A stretch of DNA of 11,540 bases, taken from positions 1 to 11,540 of the forward strand of contig JAKAPU010000077.1 of assembly GCA_021806865.1 (NCBI GenBank), read 5' to 3'. Within the stretch, counting starts at the first letter, position 1. The number at the start of each line of letters is the position of its first letter. Both the position numbers and the translations under genes were made by a program. Below, in pieces: positions 1 to 5,007 of this stretch. This DNA comes from an archaeon (lineage in GTDB: Archaea > Thermoproteota > Nitrososphaeria > Nitrososphaerales > CADDZS01). Below the pieces are notes generated by a model. That model was not told where the DNA came from. It searched no databases and was given only the letters and a program-made list of their open reading frames with translations.

Positions 1-69
1 TTCCGATCTTAGAGTCTTGAAAGGTGTCTTGCGTAAATGTCAGATGTTGACAAGACACAGTTCAGCTTG

Positions 70-249
70 TTACGGTCTTCCCTTCCGTGTCCACCTTTCT
101 TCGACTGTTACCTCCCCAATCTTCACGATCGCAACTTCGCCATAACTTCCGTCAGACATTCGAGCGTGAACTGGAAGCTTTTCTATACTTCGAGCAACTA
201 CAATGGCTCTCTCAAAGTAAATTCTTTCCTTATCGCTTTCTCGACTCAA
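70..249 (-). CDS. Possible small ORF overlapping the wHTH gene 3' end
   Basis: In another frame on the same strand, an open stretch starts just inside the 3' end of the winged-helix gene and ends with TAA at 70-72. From a possible TTG at 247-249 it would give 59 residues with a protein-like composition (for example SYGEVAIVKIGEVTVEERW). An internal ATG lies at 157-159. The overlap with the upstream stop (230-232) would allow translational coupling. It could also be a C-terminal extension of the winged-helix protein split off by a frameshift. I do not recognise a family, and the start is uncertain. Confidence 0.35.
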   Translation of the reverse strand: MSRESDKERIYFERAIVVARSIEKLPVHARMSDGSYGEVAIVKIGEVTVEERWTRKGRP

Positions 250-451
250 TCTTTTCCACTTCTAGAATATCTTTTCTCGCAAGCTCGTGCAACACTTCGT
301 ATACCAAACGAGGATCCAATTTGAGTGCAAGAAATATCTCGGAGGTGTACGCTCCTGGATGAGAGTCTACATAGTTGAGGATTTTCTTCTCGGCCTGCTT
401 CTTCGGGATTGATCTCAGCTTAACATGCTTTTGTTGTGTTTCTCCAAGCAT
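230..451 (-). CDS. Small winged helix-turn-helix protein
   Basis: A 73-residue basic protein. Residues about 20-65 read as a winged helix-turn-helix: a first helix (KKQAEKKILNYVDSHPG), the 'YTSEIFLALKLDPRLVYEVL' helix-turn-helix and a short charged wing (ILEVEKIESRKR). This is the layout of small archaeal MarR/ArsR-like DNA-binding proteins, so I infer a local transcription regulator or a DNA-binding antitoxin component. The ATG at 449-451 is supported by a TATA-like box about 31 bases upstream, giving an almost leaderless transcript. Its 3' end overlaps a second possible reading frame (70-249), and repeat copy R1 lies upstream. The fold is fairly clear; the target is unknown. Confidence 0.7.
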   Translation of the reverse strand: MLGETQQKHVKLRSIPKKQAEKKILNYVDSHPGAYTSEIFLALKLDPRLVYEVLHELARKDILEVEKIESRKR

Positions 452-479
452 GAAATTCTACGCAGCCTTTCGAGTAGAT

Positions 480-489
480 TATACAAATT
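480..489 (-). promoter_or_regulatory. TATA-like box for the wHTH gene
   Basis: On the minus strand this reads TTTGTATAAT, about 31 bases before the ATG at 451. That is the spacing of an archaeal TATA box serving a leaderless or nearly leaderless gene. Confidence 0.5.
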
Positions 490-537
490 CTTTTCTGTTT
501 GCCGAATCGATTGACGGTAGTGCCTGTTTATCCTGGA

Positions 538-590
538 GTTTCAAAGCTACTTTTGATCAAAGGAACTTTTGCATGATTCTCGTGCAGCCA
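538..590 (+). repeat. Dispersed repeat copy R1
   Basis: First of seven same-orientation copies. The conserved core reads TTTCAAAGCTACTTTTGA, then AAAGGAACTTTTGCATG, then GTGCAG. The first block can form a TCAAA/TTTGA stem. It lies about 74 bases beyond the 3' end of the minus-strand module at 664-972 and upstream of the winged-helix gene. Confidence 0.75.
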
Positions 591-663
591 TTAGGCGGCT
601 CTGCGATTTTGGTTTAAAAGAATCAGATTTTCTGCGGAATTCGGCCGGATCCAGGCTTGATCC

Positions 664-796
664 TTACCTTCCGAGGTCGATGAGTTCTTCCAACACGTTG
701 AGACACGCCTGCTTTTTTCGCAACCGCTTTCAATGCTTCGTACGAGGCGTCCGACAGTGCACGAATCGCCTCTTTGCTTTCTTCTGTCAGCGGCAT
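664..796 (-). pseudogene. Small helical protein gene with a frameshift at an A6 run
   Basis: From the ATG at 794-796 the frame begins MPLTEESKEAIRALSDASYE and continues as a charged helix through KAVAKK. After an A6 run (T6 on the plus strand, 713-718) the coherent continuation lies one frame over, CLNVLEELIDLGR, ending TAA at 664-666. With five A's the whole would read as one protein of about 43 residues. The ATG is 2 bases after the stop of the upstream gene, so the two form an operon, in the size range of an antitoxin/toxin pair. I do not recognise the family. The extra base could be a real mutation, slippage, or a sequencing error. Confidence 0.5.
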
Positions 797-798
797 GT

Positions 799-972
799 CT
801 ACGATCTCCGGAATTCTCTTTCTGCTCTTTTAAACCTTGTCGCAGTTTCGTCGTAGTAGAACTTTGCTTCGAACTTGTTGCTGAAGAGAACTTGAACCAC
901 GTTGCCCACTCGTACCAGCCTGACTGAAGTTGTTCCTAGATCATACTCGCTTGCTTCAAAATCTGATGACAT
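799..972 (-). CDS. Small protein of unknown function, first gene of a two-gene module
   Basis: From the ATG at 970-972 this gives 57 residues: an acidic start (MSSDFEASEYDLG), then a beta-rich middle (TTSVRLVRVGNVVQVLFSNKFEAKFYYDE), then a basic tail (RFKRAEREFRRS). A TTG at 994-996 would add eight residues, but a TATA-like box at 1001-1010 lies only about 10 bases before it and about 33 before the ATG, so I prefer the ATG. It is followed after 2 bases by the frameshifted gene at 664-796, suggesting cotranscription. No family recognised; the setting suggests a TA-like pair. Confidence 0.5.
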   Translation of the reverse strand: MSSDFEASEYDLGTTSVRLVRVGNVVQVLFSNKFEAKFYYDETATRFKRAEREFRRS

Positions 973-1000
973 GATAGCGTTCTCGGCGAGAGCCAACCCT

Positions 1001-1010
1001 TGATTTAAAC
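1001..1010 (-). promoter_or_regulatory. TATA-like box for the 799-972 gene
   Basis: The minus strand reads GTTTAAATCA about 33 bases upstream of the ATG at 972, suitable spacing for a short-leader archaeal transcript. It favours that ATG over the TTG at 996. Confidence 0.4.
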
Positions 1011-1151
1011 AAGTCTTCGCGACGTGATCCTGTTCAGGATGTCAAAACGAGACTCTCGGTCGCAGTCAAGCAGAGTGAGAACATAAGATTGTCGTGACCT
1101 GTGCCTCGTAGAGAGAAAGTAAACGCGTTGTTACAGTGATCATGCCTAGGA

Positions 1152-1250
1152 TATTGGCGGGCCTACCTCGAACTGGATTCCAATGCGAAAGTCATGGGCA
1201 TTGAAGTGTGGAGGATCAGAAAAGCCGGTCTACTCAAACAGCTCGTATAG
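1152..1250 (+). pseudogene. C-terminal relic of a DUF2283 gene
   Basis: In the frame ending TAG at 1248-1250 the translation reads YWRAYLELDSNAKVMGIEVW followed by a short basic tail. The 'LDSNAKVMGIEVW' part matches the C-terminal hallmark of DUF2283 (compare DLDETMSVVGIEIL in the intact copy at 4270-4512). The family's N-terminal strand (YDPESDAAYVRL in that copy) is missing and the frame closes just upstream at 1137-1139, so only the last third survives. No DUF4258 partner is visible nearby. The stretch is short, hence modest confidence. Confidence 0.5.
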
Positions 1251-1327
1251 AATGCGACACTCCAATGGTAGATTCGCCGAAGTCTTCCTGTGCGTACTTT
1301 TCCACTTGGAATGTTAGGAAGATATCA

Positions 1328-1440
1328 CTTCAAAGCTACTTTTGACCATTGGAACTTTTGCATGTTTGGTGTGCAGTGACTACGCGAGAGAGTGTTTCCT
1401 GACATGAAGCGTTTGATCGTTCTCGGCTGGTTTGTAAACT
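1328..1440 (+). repeat. Dispersed repeat copy R2, long form
   Basis: A long copy of about 113 bp. The 5' half carries the common core (TTCAAAGCTACTTTTGACC, then GGAACTTTTGCATG). The 3' half (CTGACATGAAGCGTTTGATC, then CTGGTTTGTAAAC) is shared only with R3. Its end, read on the opposite strand (AGTTTACAAACCAGC), loosely mirrors the start, suggesting imperfect terminal inverted repeats. The remaining stretch 1005-1327 holds the DUF2283 relic and otherwise nothing I can identify. Confidence 0.75.
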
Positions 1441-1472
1441 CGCTGCACACATAGTGAGATATCTAGCAAGCG

Positions 1473-1478
1473 ATAAAA
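1473..1478 (+). promoter_or_regulatory. TATA-like box for the hicB-like gene
   Basis: ATAAAA in CGATAAAAGTC, about 34 bases before the ATG at 1509, predicting a start of transcription near 1500 and a very short leader. Confidence 0.5.
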
Positions 1479-1508
1479 GTCTCGAGAGATCAAGATATCT
1501 GCAACAAT

Positions 1509-1724
1509 ATGCAACGCTCGAGGAGCTTCACTGTTAGCCTGAAGAGAGATCCCGACTCTGGATGGTATGCGGTTCGATGCGTGGAACTTCCTGAAGCCAT
1601 CAGCCAGGGCAAGACGGAGGAAGAAGCATTGGAGAATATCAAGGAAGCCATCGAGCTAGTCCTCGAAGAACACGAGCAGCAAGCCAAAAAGGAAGGCGGC
1701 AGGCTGACCAAAGTAAGTGTCTGA
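1509..1724 (+). CDS. Orphan HicB-like antitoxin
   Basis: A 71-residue protein with the partial RNase H fold of HicB antitoxins. The strand pattern 'FTVSLKRDPDSGWYAVRCVELPEAISQGKTEEEALENIKEAIELVLEE' carries the family hallmarks: D..GwyAv.v.eLPe.isqG.T.eEAlenikeAie, residues about 7-58. The C-terminus is a basic tail with no added DNA-binding domain. HicB normally neutralises the small dsRNA-binding mRNA interferase HicA. No HicA-like frame (its GSH motif) is visible on either side; the next gene is another antitoxin. I infer an orphan antitoxin, either a survivor of a decayed module or retained as protection against related toxins. Confidence 0.85.
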   Translation: MQRSRSFTVSLKRDPDSGWYAVRCVELPEAISQGKTEEEALENIKEAIELVLEEHEQQAKKEGGRLTKVSV

Positions 1725-1816
1725 GAAACTTCCGGCAATTTAGTTAATGCTTTGCGAACTGATTATTAGTAAATGGTACGAAACTTTCTGCTAGACACGC
1801 ATATAGAGTGAACGCA

Positions 1817-2017
1817 ATGTCTGAAGCGCCCTCCCTGCAGGAGATCCATGACGAGTTGAAAGAACTCCGCCTGCTCTATGAAAGATTGATTGACAGGCTC
1901 ATACCCATCGGAGAGCCCACAAAGGAAGAAAAAGAAGCCATCGAAAGTGTTGATGAACTAGTCGGGGAAGAAGAGCTGTTCAGGACCCTTGGCGTTCACG
2001 ATACAAATAAAGCGTAA
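1817..2017 (+). CDS. Orphan RelB/VapB-like small acidic antitoxin
   Basis: From the ATG at 1817-1819 this gives 66 residues; a GTG at 1808 would add three. It has an amphipathic N-terminal helix (SLQEIHDELKELRLLYERLID), then the conserved-looking 'IPIGEPTKEEKEAIESVDELVGEEELFRTLG'. This long helix plus EPTxEE linker and acidic tail resembles archaeal RelB-type antitoxins. No toxin follows: the stop TAA lies inside an AbrB-derived segment (2014-2110), so the natural C-terminus and partner may have been lost at that junction. Family assignment is from pattern only. Confidence 0.65.
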   Translation: MSEAPSLQEIHDELKELRLLYERLIDRLIPIGEPTKEEKEAIESVDELVGEEELFRTLGVHDTNKA

Positions 2018-2110
2018 CAAGGAAAGGCCAGACTACAATACCGCAAAACTTCGATCCAAATACAAGATCAGGCGCGGCACCAAGCTCGAGGTGGTGGACA
2101 CGAAATCAGG
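2014..2110 (+). pseudogene. Relic copy of an AbrB-type vapB gene
   Basis: About 95 bases are nearly identical to 6708-6803 inside the intact AbrB antitoxin gene. Both contain GTAACAAGGAAAGGCCAGAC, then ACAATACC, then CAAAACTTCGAT, then AAATACAAGATCAGGCG, then GGCACCAAGCTCGAGGTGGT. The relic lacks one base after ATACC and so is out of frame. It starts inside the second codon block of the gene, has no start codon and stops resembling it after GACACGAAA. Its first bases supply the stop codon of the RelB-like gene. The rest of the gap up to 2197 shows nothing I recognise. Confidence 0.85.
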
Positions 2111-2197
2111 CTGAAGGTGTGGACCTACAATCTGGCAATCATAGCGAGGTTACTGCTCAATTTGAGTAACGTACCAAAGCCTCTTGTCCCTTAAACG

Positions 2198-2206
2198 TTA
2201 AGTATT
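2198..2206 (+). promoter_or_regulatory. TATA-like box for the UPF0175-PIN operon
   Basis: TTAAGTATT about 34 bases before the ATG at 2236, predicting transcription from near 2228 and a leader of a few bases. Confidence 0.4.
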
Positions 2207-2208
2207 TC

Positions 2209-2223
2209 TGATAACAGTTATCA
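2209..2223 (+). promoter_or_regulatory. Palindromic operator candidate for the UPF0175-PIN operon
   Basis: TGATAAC-A-GTTATCA, a perfect 7-base inverted repeat around one central base. It lies between the TATA-like box and the predicted transcription start. Ribbon-helix-helix antitoxins bind short palindromes to repress their own operon, so this is the likely autoregulatory site for the protein encoded at 2236. Confidence 0.6.
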
Positions 2224-2235
2224 TATTGCAGTACC

Positions 2236-2562
2236 ATGCCTTCTAGCTATAACCTTCCCGAGATTTTAAAGAAAGAGATAGATGCTCTTGTGAGGGCGGG
2301 CTACTATTCTAGCAAATCCGACGTTGTGAAAGACGCGTTGAGGACTTTTTTGGAGAAGAAAGCTAACATGAGGGCCGCTGCAGCTGTGGAGCTCTACAAG
2401 CAGGGCGAGGTAAGTGTTGGAAAGGCTGCCGAAATAGCAGAGATGGGAATAGTCGAGTTCAAAGAACAGTTGGCTGAACTTGGTGTTACCAGAGTGATAA
2501 GGGCAGAGGGTGCGAAAAAGATGGATAGGGAACTTGCCAGAATCCAGAGGAAGCACGGATGA
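2236..2562 (+). CDS. RHH + UPF0175 antitoxin
   Basis: A 108-residue antitoxin in two parts. Residues 1-42 form a ribbon-helix-helix (strand MPSSYNLP; helices EILKKEIDALVRAG and SKSDVVKDALRTFLEKK). Residues 47-84 match UPF0175 (AAAVELYKQGEVSVGKAAEI, then a second helix ending QLAELGV). The basic C-terminal tail probably binds the toxin. In this family the N-terminal part binds DNA and represses the operon while the C-terminal part caps the PIN toxin. It overlaps the next gene by ATGA (2559-2562), so production is coupled. Promoter and a palindromic operator sit directly upstream. Both genes are intact. Confidence 0.88.
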   Translation: MPSSYNLPEILKKEIDALVRAGYYSSKSDVVKDALRTFLEKKANMRAAAAVELYKQGEVSVGKAAEIAEMGIVEFKEQLAELGVTRVIRAEGAKKMDRELARIQRKHG

Positions 2563-3017
2563 AGGTTGTGCTTGATGCGGATCTGCTCAGTACCTTCGCA
2601 CGAATAAAAAGATTGGACATCCTAAGCAACTTGTTTAATCAGATACTTGTTCCTCGCTCCGTCGTCTCGGAGCTCGGGAAAGCGCAAATCAACACAGACG
2701 GCTTCAAGAATTCAGTAGTCGTAAAACTTACTCGGGATGAATTGCTCTCACTGAAGAAAATGGACTCGCGATTGGGATGGGGAGAAAGGGAATGCCTTGC
2801 GATAGCGAGGTACAGAAATGTGCCCCTGGCGAGCAACGATAAACTAGTTCACTTGACGTGCAAGGAGCAAGAGGTGGACTATTTCACGCTGCCAAGGCTT
2901 CTTAGATTCGCAATCTTGAGGAATCTGATAAACAGAGAAGAAGCAAGAAAACTCGTCGTACTCATCGAACGTGAAGAGAGAACCGTAATCAAGGAGAGCA
3001 AGGAAATCTTCAAGTGA
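2559..3017 (+). CDS. PIN-domain ribonuclease toxin (DUF3368-like VapC)
   Basis: A 152-residue PIN-domain protein of the DUF3368-like type that pairs with UPF0175 antitoxins. Visible metal-binding candidates are D6 (VVLDADLL), E38 (VVSELG), E76/E78 (GWGERECLAIAR) and D94 (LASNDK), in the right order and spacing. The toxin is expected to cut RNA when free of its antitoxin, in the cytoplasm. The C-terminal helices (RLLRFAILRNLINREEARKL) match the family tail. Overlapping ATGA with the antitoxin gene gives translational coupling. The gene looks complete, making this one of only two intact TA pairs here. Confidence 0.88.
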   Translation: MKVVLDADLLSTFARIKRLDILSNLFNQILVPRSVVSELGKAQINTDGFKNSVVVKLTRDELLSLKKMDSRLGWGERECLAIARYRNVPLASNDKLVHLTCKEQEVDYFTLPRLLRFAILRNLINREEARKLVVLIEREERTVIKESKEIFK

Positions 3018-3143
3018 GTAGCAGAGGTTCGACGCATTCCTCCTCATGAGCACTCTCGGTGATTGTTTCAGTTGCGTTTGATCGCAATACTTTTGAAGAG
3101 AATGAATGTCGAAAATCATTTGTCTCGTTGTTGAGATAGTCCA

Positions 3144-3260
3144 GTTTCAAAGCCACTTTCTAACTAAAGACACTATCCCCCGAACGGCCGTGCAGTCACT
3201 ACGCAATAGTACTTTCTGACAGGCAGCGTTTGATCCTTTTTCTTACCTGGCTTGTGATTG
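3144..3260 (+). repeat. Dispersed repeat copy R3, long form
   Basis: A long copy of about 117 bp sharing both halves with R2 (TTTCAAAGCCACTTTCTAAC at the start, GTGCAGTCACTACGC in the middle, GCAGCGTTTGATC and CTGGCTTGTGATTG at the end). Its start CAGTTTCAAAGCCAC and the reverse complement of its end, CAATCACAAGCCAGG, form an imperfect terminal inverted repeat. It lies in the convergent gap between the PIN toxin gene and the DUF5615 toxin relic. Confidence 0.75.
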
Positions 3261-3299
3261 CTTGGGAAGTTTTCTTCACAAGTAACTTCAAAACCCTAT

Positions 3300-3636
3300 T
3301 CAGAATTCCCTTACCTTGAAACGTCCGTCGTTCACAGTTACGAATTTTCCTTTTACGCGCTTGATTATCTCTTCGATTGCTTTGAGTCTATCTCCGGGAT
3401 CGGCTCCCATTCTCAACAGTATCACTCCCGTGGATGGCCTTTTACGGCGAAACACGAGCTCTCCAAAATCCTTGTCGTCTGTGATCAGAATTCGCTTTTC
3501 CTTCTGAGATGTCGAGAGAACTAGCTCGTCGCCAGCGCCACGAAGAACGTCTCCGGTGAAAACGCTATCGTGCCCAGCCTTGCACAGGAGATCGTGCAGC
3601 CTTCTCCCCCGTGCTCTCGTCCACCAGAAAACGCAT
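3300..3636 (-). pseudogene. DUF5615 PIN-like toxin (VapC45-type) gene, frameshifted
   Basis: Starts ATG at 3634-3636, one base after the DUF433 stop, and begins MRFLVDEST. It continues, one frame over, as GRRLHDLLCKAGHDSVFTGD, then LTSTSQ-type helix (LVLSTSQKEKRILITDDKDF), then GELVFRRKRPSTGVILLRMG and a helical tail, ending TGA at 3300-3302. This is the order of DUF5615 toxins: an N-terminal LVDE acidic site, ITDDKDFG, and RP..GVILLRM. The two parts join if the G5 run (C5 on the plus strand, 3606-3610) is read as G4, giving about 111 residues, normal for the family. As written the frame hits a stop soon after the run, so no functional toxin is made. Possible alternatives: slippage-rescued expression, or a homopolymer sequencing error. 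Confidence 0.85.
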
Positions 3637-3637
3637 T

Positions 3638-3874
3638 TTACGCCTTGATCTCTGGGACTGTATCTTCTCCACGTACCAAGTTCTCAGCGTATTGAATCGC
3701 GGCCTCGATGTCTTTTCTTGTGATCCTTGGATAATCTTTCAACAGGTCGTCTATGCTGGCTCCTTGAGCGATCCTGTGCAAAATCGCATCAACGGGTATC
3801 CTAGTCCCTCTTATCACTGGCTTACCCGCCATCACTTTTGGATCGACGACTATTCTCTTCAGCAGATCTGACAT
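3638..3874 (-). CDS. DUF433 antitoxin (VapB45-type)
   Basis: A 78-residue DUF433 protein with the full family signature: IVVDPKVMAGKPVIRGTRIP (residues 8-27), VDAILHRIAQGASIDDLLKD (28-47), and YPRITRKDIEAAIQYAENL (48-66). DUF433 proteins are helix-turn-helix antitoxins that pair with DUF5615 PIN-like toxins. That partner follows after one base but carries a frameshift, so this antitoxin is intact while its toxin is not. ATG at 3872-3874, with a TATA-like box about 40 bases upstream. It probably represses its own operon. Confidence 0.92.
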   Translation of the reverse strand: MSDLLKRIVVDPKVMAGKPVIRGTRIPVDAILHRIAQGASIDDLLKDYPRITRKDIEAAIQYAENLVRGEDTVPEIKA

Positions 3875-3910
3875 GGGCTGGCACTCTTCCGCTTTGTATT
3901 GCGCGCTTTG

Positions 3911-3919
3911 CTTAATTAT
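3911..3919 (-). promoter_or_regulatory. TATA-like box for the DUF433 operon
   Basis: The minus strand reads ATAATTAAG about 40 bases before the ATG at 3874, predicting a leader of roughly 15 bases. Confidence 0.4.
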
Positions 3920-3968
3920 TGTTTGCTTTTGAGACTGAGTTTCTTGTCAAATTTGTGTTGCTCCAGAG

Positions 3969-4010
3969 GTTCAAAGCCACTTTTTGACTGCATAAACTTG
4001 TGCATGAATA
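3969..4010 (+). repeat. Dispersed repeat copy R4, short
   Basis: GTTCAAAGCCACTTTTTGAC followed by ATAAACTTGTGCATGA, matching the first 40 bases of the repeat family. It sits between the DUF433 promoter and the 3' end of the DUF4258 relic (stop at 4047). Confidence 0.65.
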
Positions 4011-4046
4011 TCAATCCTGAAATGCTTCAGATGTTGAAAATGGATT

Positions 4047-4273
4047 TCACAGGTATTTCTGAATCTTCGAGCTTGAGAATGCTGTTACGACAAAGTGAAT
4101 GCCCCCAGTCCTTTTGATGATCACTACGATCACTTTTTCATCAAAACGTTTTACGCAAGTGATTTCATCGTTTCTCGGGAACCGTTTGTCTGGATCGGAG
4201 AGGCACAGGCGCACTAATTTCTCGTCGATTCTTTCATTCTCTGCTTTGCATGCGCGGCGAATATGACAATCAT
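4047..4273 (-). pseudogene. DUF4258 toxin-like gene, frameshifted
   Basis: The frame starts ATG at 4271-4273, overlapping the DUF2283 stop as ATGA, and gives MIVIFAAHAKQRMKE, the usual DUF4258 opening (HA..RM.ER). It then runs out of phase. One frame over the translation resumes IDEKLVRLCLSDPDKRF, then ITCVKRFDEKVIVVIIK, then HFVVTAFSSSKIQKYL, ending TGA at 4047-4049. These are the DUF4258 blocks: DPD, K.F..KvivVii, vvTAf.sSK..KYL. The break is near 4230; the usual RG before 'I-D-E' is absent, so 1 or 7 bases appear deleted. DUF4258 is the usual partner of DUF2283 and resembles RelE/BrnT-fold toxins. As written it cannot be translated whole. Confidence 0.8.
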
Positions 4274-4512
4274 CTTGAGATCATAATGTTTTCAATGCAT
4301 TTAGCCACAAGCTCGTCCAGCGACACGTTCTTCCTCTTTGAAAAGTTCAGTATCTCTATGCCCACGACCGACATTGTTTCGTCCAAGTCGGCAAACACGC
4401 CTTCTTCGATCTCGACAGCGTCCTTCACTGATCGCTCGCCTGTCAGCCGAACGTAGGCGGCGTCCGATTCGGGATCGTATTCCACGCTATACCTTCTCAA
4501 GTTGACTTCCAC
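4270..4512 (-). CDS. DUF2283 antitoxin-like protein
   Basis: An 80-residue DUF2283 protein with both family blocks: YDPESDAAYVRLTGERSVKD (residues 12-31) and VFADLDETMSVVGIEILNFS (39-58), followed by a basic/acidic helix (LDELVAKCIENI). DUF2283 proteins pair with DUF4258 and are taken as antitoxins. Here the partner overlaps by ATGA but is frameshifted. The start is GTG at 4510-4512; a TATA-like box about 37 bases upstream supports it, and an ATG further up (near 4535) meets a stop at once. The frame itself is undamaged. Confidence 0.88.
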   Translation of the reverse strand: MEVNLRRYSVEYDPESDAAYVRLTGERSVKDAVEIEEGVFADLDETMSVVGIEILNFSKRKNVSLDELVAKCIENIMISR

Positions 4513-4545
4513 TCAGGATGGCTAACTGGAATACGCATACGCTGG

Positions 4546-4553
4546 AATATAAC
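4546..4553 (-). promoter_or_regulatory. TATA-like box for the DUF2283 operon
   Basis: The minus strand reads GTTATATT, about 37 bases before the GTG at 4512. Confidence 0.45.
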
Positions 4554-4619
4554 CGCTCTCTTCTATGACAGGAGTTTGAACACTAGTTCTGCCTTCTTGG
4601 TTAAATTTTCGGTTTGGTG

Positions 4620-4638
4620 AACTTTTCTGTCAAAAGTT
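4620..4638 (+). repeat. Short perfect inverted repeat
   Basis: AACTTTT-CTGTC-AAAAGTT, a 7-base stem with a 5-base loop, about 70 bases beyond the DUF2283 TATA-like box and before repeat R5. The rest of 4513-4671 shows no gene. It might act as a hairpin or protein-binding site; there is no direct evidence for either. Confidence 0.35.
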
Positions 4639-4671
4639 TCAATCAGTCGAATGTTCAGCCTGATCTGCAAT

Positions 4672-4730
4672 GTTTCGAAGCTAGTTTTTAACTAAAGTCA
4701 TTTTCCCTGAAGACATGTCGCTCGGCCGAA
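4672..4730 (+). repeat. Dispersed repeat copy R5, diverged
   Basis: GTTTCGAAGCTAGTTTTTAAC, ACTAAAG and CTCGGCCG match the start and middle of R3 more than the other copies. It ends 8 bases beyond the relE relic stop. Confidence 0.6.
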
Positions 4731-4737
4731 AAAGCTG

Positions 4738-5001
4738 TTACTCATAAACTTGCTTGTGAGTTCCAACTCTCAGCAGAGTGACCGCGGCATCCTGGACATG
4801 ACATAGGATCCTTACGCTTTGACCGATTTCGTAGGCATAAAACTCTGACAGCGGGCCCTTCTTCCTTACTCCAATTAGACGAGAATCTTTAGAGGTCTCC
4901 AAATCTTAGATGGCGCGATCTACGCCGTTCTTTTTACTGAGAGAAAATAAGCAATACTTGCGTTTGAAGAGGGTCGTAGCACGGATTATTGCCAATTCCA
5001 C
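4738..5001 (-). pseudogene. relE: relE-like toxin gene with an internal stop codon
   Basis: From GTG at 4999-5001 to TAA at 4738-4740 there are 87 codons before the stop, a normal RelE length. The second half is clear RelE: LIGVRKKGPLSEFYAYEIG, SVRILCHVQDAAVTLLRVG, THKQVY, matching the family's G.RKkGpLsgfyayeig, vRIlY.v.d and vtLLrvGtHkevY. The first half (KYCLFSLSKKNGVDRAI) is also in frame, but codon 32 is TAA (4906-4908). RelE is a ribosome-dependent mRNA interferase; truncation after 31 residues removes its active face. The gene follows relB after 6 bases. This is a nonsense change rather than an indel, so it is less easily blamed on homopolymer error. Confidence 0.85.
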
Positions 5002-5007
5002 GTTCTG

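Noticed and set aside
1..10. TTCCGATCTT at the window start matches the end of a common sequencing adapter.
   Set aside because: The same ten bases occur inside relB at 5019-5028 where they are clearly coding, so chance is possible; worth noting only if the window begins a contig.
1005..1130. Minus-strand frame ending TAA at 1005 with protein-like VLTLLDCDRESRFDILNRI.
   Set aside because: No usable start codon and no recognised family; may be a relic but not supportable.
1234..1326. Minus-strand frame with FQVEKYAQEDFGESTIGV ending at 1234.
   Set aside because: Only about 30 codons, no start, and antisense to the DUF2283 relic end.
3020..3045. GGTTCGA-containing stretch considered as a tRNA T-arm.
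   Set aside because: No matching acceptor or anticodon stems around it.
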